A stretch of 7,744 nt of DNA from a candidate division NPL-UPA2 bacterium (GTDB taxonomy: Bacteria > Bacillota > UBA994). The notes below the pieces were generated by a model. The model had not been told where the DNA came from, ran no database searches, and worked only from the letters and a program-made list of their open reading frames with translations. The DNA is taken from the NCBI GenBank assembly GCA_018725205.1, contig QLUB01000088.1:1-7744 (forward strand). Reading direction: 5' to 3'. The position numbers and the translations under genes were made by a program. Positions 5,785-7,744 of this stretch are shown here, in pieces (the first letter of the stretch is position 1; each line of letters begins with the position of its first letter).

Positions 5785-5830
5785 GTCGAGTAAGCAAGGC
5801 GCATCACTGCGCCTCGCTTACTCGACTTTC
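5785..5830 (+). terminator. Rho-independent terminator of mazEF
   Basis: GTCGAGTAAGC (5785-5795) pairs perfectly with GCTTACTCGAC (5816-5826). Inside it GGCGCA / TGCGCC add 6 bp, with a 2-by-2 internal loop and a TCAC end loop. TTTCCTTTCT follows on the plus strand. It lies 11 bp after the mazF stop. Confidence 0.85.
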
Positions 5831-5865
5831 CTTTCTGATACCGCTCTTTCTCACCGCCAGATTAG

Positions 5866-5964
5866 GGGCTTAGCCCCGCCACGCTGTTTGTCTTTGGTTC
5901 AGCAATGGCTGTTATCGCGGCAGCGATGCTGTATAGCACCATACGCGAGCGCAGGACTGCGTGA
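5866..5964 (+). pseudogene. C-terminal relic of a multi-pass membrane transporter gene
   Basis: A 32-codon open stretch ends at TGA 5962-5964. It begins after an in-frame TAG (5863-5865) with no start codon or ribosome binding site near its 5' end. It encodes a short lead, a hydrophobic segment (TLFVFGSAMAVIAAAMLY) and a basic tail (STIRERRTA). This looks like the last transmembrane helix and tail of a transporter such as a major facilitator family protein. The stretch is short, so this is a tentative reading. With the cupin fragment it means broken genes lie on both sides of mazEF. Confidence 0.35.
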
Positions 5965-5984
5965 GTAAAAGCTTCACTAGTGTT

Positions 5985-6236
5985 TCATTGCCACAGACCA
6001 ATGTAGTATGCCAATCCTTCGCTTAACCCAGCCACAGCGAGCATAGTCCTCACCTGTTGAAGATTTTCGCTCGGAAACGCTATAGCATAGTCGCACCCCT
6101 GATTCACGTTGCGCGGCGCAAGTACTATTTTGAACGCGAAATCGACCTGCGCCGCTTGCAGCACAGCCTCGGCACGGAATGCAATGTGGTGTGATTCAAA
6201 TACGACCAGTCCTCGCGCAGCATCACTGCTTGACAA
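5985..6236 (-). CDS. DUF3343 (putative Se/S carrier-like) protein
   Basis: Small soluble protein of the DUF3343 family, proposed from genome comparisons to carry selenium or sulfur in anaerobes. The 83-residue product shows the family pattern: VVFESHHIAFRAEAVLQ (11-27), the central VLAPRNVNQGC (38-48) and AIAFPSENLQQVRTML (51-66). Cys48 is the only cysteine and the likely carrier residue. It begins with TTG at 6236, with GGAG 8 nt upstream inside the end of the TusA-like gene. The two genes overlap by 14 bp, so translation is coupled. Third and last gene of the yedE operon. No clear terminator follows; only weak short inverted repeats occur around 5960-5980. The exact chemistry is unproven. 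Confidence 0.85.
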   Translation of the reverse strand: MSSSDAARGLVVFESHHIAFRAEAVLQAAQVDFAFKIVLAPRNVNQGCDYAIAFPSENLQQVRTMLAVAGLSEGLAYYIGLWQ

Positions 6237-6450
6237 CAGCTATACTCCAACCGTCAGCGATTTCTTTAACGTTAGGCCTCAATCCGTGGCTCTTAAATAG
6301 CCTGCTGACGTTTTCGCGCGCGATAGCTTCGTCGACCAAAACCTCGAGCTCTGCGCCTAGTTTTAGAGCCACGAGCGCTTCTCGGGCTCTGACTACCGGA
6401 ATAGGGCACGATAAACCGCGGGCATCGACCGCATGCACATTTCTTGCCAT
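6223..6450 (-). CDS. TusA/YedF-like sulfur carrier protein
   Basis: TusA-family proteins carry persulfide (or possibly selenium) on a cysteine in a CPxP motif and pass it to partners. The 75-residue product has DARGLSCPIPVVRAREAL (9-26) with the acceptor Cys15, followed by the usual beta-alpha-beta-alpha-beta pattern and a DGWSIAVVK end. The open frame could begin at GTG 6459, but ATG 6450 is better: GGGAGGTGA (6467-6459) lies 8 nt before it. The start is 1 bp past the stop of the yedE gene, whose end contains this ribosome binding site, and the 3' end overlaps the DUF3343 gene. It corresponds to the N-terminal half of YedF proteins, which sit next to YedE in many selenium-using anaerobes. 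Whether the cargo is sulfur or selenium cannot be read from sequence. Confidence 0.9.
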   Translation of the reverse strand: MARNVHAVDARGLSCPIPVVRAREALVALKLGAELEVLVDEAIARENVSRLFKSHGLRPNVKEIADGWSIAVVKQ

Positions 6451-6451
6451 G

Positions 6452-7531
6452 TTATTCACCTCCCACAGCGCTGGCAGTACCCGACACTACTGACACCGGG
6501 CCGTTAGACAAACCAATCCCCAGCGCGATGGCAAGCGACAGTCCTCCAGCTATCATGCCGTTAGGGGTAACTCCTTGGGGTGACGAGGCAAGACCGAAGT
6601 TGTGGGCGATGGCAGCGCCAACTAATAGGCCAAGCACCGTCACTGCGGCGTCGGCATTGCCTTCCCCGCTCATGATAACTTGCCGTAGCGGGCACCCGCC
6701 GAGCAGAACAGCTGACAGCCCAACTACCGCCATGCCGATAAAATTCCAGACTGCATTGGTATGAGCCACTGGCTGACCGACGAAACCCGCCTTAAACATT
6801 CCGAACGCCATGTTGGCAACAAACGCGCTGACTAAGAGAGCTATCGCCCCCTTGATGAGATATGTATCGCGGATAAAAACCACATCGCGAATGCCGCCTG
6901 CAGTACAAAAGCGTGACCGTTGTGCAAGTATACCTAACAGCAGCCCTGCACCAAGTGAAAGCAACACTGGCGCGGCCATCGACCCAGGCCCCGTAGCACT
7001 CCGAAAGATAAAACTAGGGGCAAAATAAAGCAATGCCAGAAGTCCCGCCATTATCATCGGCATAACGTGGCCTGAGGCGTAGCCAGTTACAGTAGCACGC
7101 CCCAAGGTAAAGCCACGCTTCACTATCAAGAAGCCTCCTGCGACACCGGTCGCTAAGCCCGCGATTCCGTACAACGCGTTCCAATCTCCACCGGCCAAGC
7201 GCAGAAATGCGCGAGTCGGGCAACCAAGAAAGATAAGAGCCCCAATCATTAAGGTAACCCCGAGTACAAAGCGTAGCAGCGGCGACGACCCGCTGCGGGG
7301 GCGAAATTCCTTAGTGAATAGAGAACTTAAGAATGCACCGAGACCGAGCCCCATAATTTCCGGCCGCAGGTACTGCACAGCTATGGCGCGGTGAAACCCG
7401 AGCGCACCCGCAATGTCCCGCAAAAAACACGCTATGCAATACCCCATGTTGCCCGGGTTACCGACCCGTACGAGCAAAACCGACATCACGCCAATCGCCG
7501 CCCCCGTGAGAATCACCATACCATGCGCCAA
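6452..7531 (-). CDS. yedE: YedE/YeeE-family membrane transporter, putative selenium or thiosulfate importer
   Basis: Polytopic membrane protein of 359 residues, related to the thiosulfate channel TsuA (YeeE). The subgroup with a TusA-like gene and DUF3343 as partners has been proposed as a selenium transporter. Characteristic points are GNPGNMGYCIACFLRD (24-39), QYLRPEI (53-59), and cysteines in FLGCPTRAF (Cys104), RSRFCTAGGIRD (Cys209) and LGGCPLRQ (Cys280). In TsuA, cysteines of GCP-type motifs relay the substrate through the membrane; Cys32 and Cys35 are additional here. About nine hydrophobic segments can be counted. The start is TTG 7531, 6 nt after GGAGGTG (7544-7538); an in-frame ATG at 7519 is too far from it. 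First gene of the three-gene operon. Family certain, substrate inferred from neighbours. Confidence 0.88.
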   Translation of the reverse strand: MAHGMVILTGAAIGVMSVLLVRVGNPGNMGYCIACFLRDIAGALGFHRAIAVQYLRPEIMGLGLGAFLSSLFTKEFRPRSGSSPLLRFVLGVTLMIGALIFLGCPTRAFLRLAGGDWNALYGIAGLATGVAGGFLIVKRGFTLGRATVTGYASGHVMPMIMAGLLALLYFAPSFIFRSATGPGSMAAPVLLSLGAGLLLGILAQRSRFCTAGGIRDVVFIRDTYLIKGAIALLVSAFVANMAFGMFKAGFVGQPVAHTNAVWNFIGMAVVGLSAVLLGGCPLRQVIMSGEGNADAAVTVLGLLVGAAIAHNFGLASSPQGVTPNGMIAGGLSLAIALGIGLSNGPVSVVSGTASAVGGE

Positions 7532-7667
7532 TCAACACACCTCCGCTAAATTTCCTCCCTCCTTTGTTCGGCAGAATATATAAACTTTCCTGCTAGCACA
7601 TATAATGTTTTCTATGAGAATATACACGAGCACTGGAGCTTGCAGCGAGTCATAGACGGTGTGAAGC

Positions 7668-7734
7668 AAAAAGGCTCCGTCCCGCGCGTCACACGGTAAA
7701 GCCTAGCCAGCCACCGTTACCCAGCCTTGGAGCC
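7668..7734 (-). terminator. G/C-rich foldable element with oligo-T tail, terminator or leader attenuator
   Basis: On the minus strand GGCTCC (7734-7729) and GGAGCC (7678-7673) close a roughly 60-nt element, and TTTTT (7672-7668) follows directly. Inside, GGTAA and TTACC, or alternatively ACGGT and ACCGT, can pair. The tail makes it look like a minus-strand terminator. It may end a gene beyond the right edge, or be an attenuator 140 bp before yedE. It did not match any riboswitch or tRNA I could recall. The 7545-7667 stretch is AT-rich around 7575-7625, but no convincing promoter was found there. Confidence 0.4.
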
Positions 7735-7744
7735 GAAAGAGTAA

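Noticed and set aside
5985..5987. TGA of the DUF3343 gene as a selenocysteine codon
   Set aside because: The codons after it do not extend the family's conserved sequence, and the protein already has the usual length.
6109..6764. Plus-strand open frames opposite the yedE operon
   Set aside because: The minus-strand genes are clear family members with good ribosome binding sites; these frames are shadows.
7673..7734. tRNA (including selenocysteine tRNA) or a known riboswitch
   Set aside because: No T-arm GGTTCGA-type motif, no anticodon arm and no CCA end; compared from memory with the T-box, GEMM, molybdenum cofactor and cobalamin elements without a convincing match.

Overview
The window looks like a chromosomal stretch from a Gram-positive anaerobe, most likely a Clostridia-type member of the Bacillota. 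The grounds are strong GGAGG-type ribosome binding sites before nearly every gene, several TTG/GTG starts, SigA-type promoters, an RsgI-like membrane protein, a csrA gene and a selenium/sulfur gene cluster. No ribosomal or other species-level marker is present, so this placement is inference.

Layout. (1) Positions 1-403 carry no convincing gene. Four imperfect 22-bp direct repeats (61-146) resemble the multiple transposase-binding repeats at IS21-family ends. An AT-rich stretch follows, with a near-consensus promoter (285-314). (2) Positions 413-3210 (+) hold larB-larC-larE, the complete biosynthetic set for the nickel-pincer nucleotide cofactor, with a hairpin at 3220-3243 after it. No larA-type enzyme that would use the cofactor lies in the window. 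(3) On the minus strand, csrA (4713-4447) is followed by a 363-residue membrane-anchored protein (4360-3269). That protein has an RsgI-like outer domain and four ~40-residue repeats. The csrA ribosome binding site sits in the loop of a perfect 7-bp hairpin, which suggests translational autoregulation. (4) Positions 4770-5133 are a scar: a folded element, short G/C motifs of the kind seen beside REP-associated transposases, a perfect 14-bp tandem duplication and the 3' half of a cupin gene. (5) Positions 5134-5830 (+) form a self-contained mazEF toxin-antitoxin module with its own promoter and terminator. A short relic of a membrane transporter gene follows. (6) Positions 7531-5985 (-) are a tightly coupled three-gene operon: a YedE/YeeE-family transporter, a TusA-like CPxP protein and a DUF3343 Se/S-carrier-like protein. 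Together they probably import and hand over selenium or reduced sulfur. A G/C-rich foldable element with an oligo-T tail on the minus strand (7668-7734) lies upstream.

How the genes relate. LarB carboxylates and cleaves nicotinate adenine dinucleotide, LarE adds sulfur to the two carboxylates, and LarC inserts nickel. The lar operon and the yedE operon both serve sulfur/selenium- and metal-dependent redox chemistry, although nothing in the sequence ties them into one regulon. The most notable items are the RsgI-like repeat protein without an anti-sigma domain next to csrA, the csrA leader hairpin, and the three-cysteine form of LarE.
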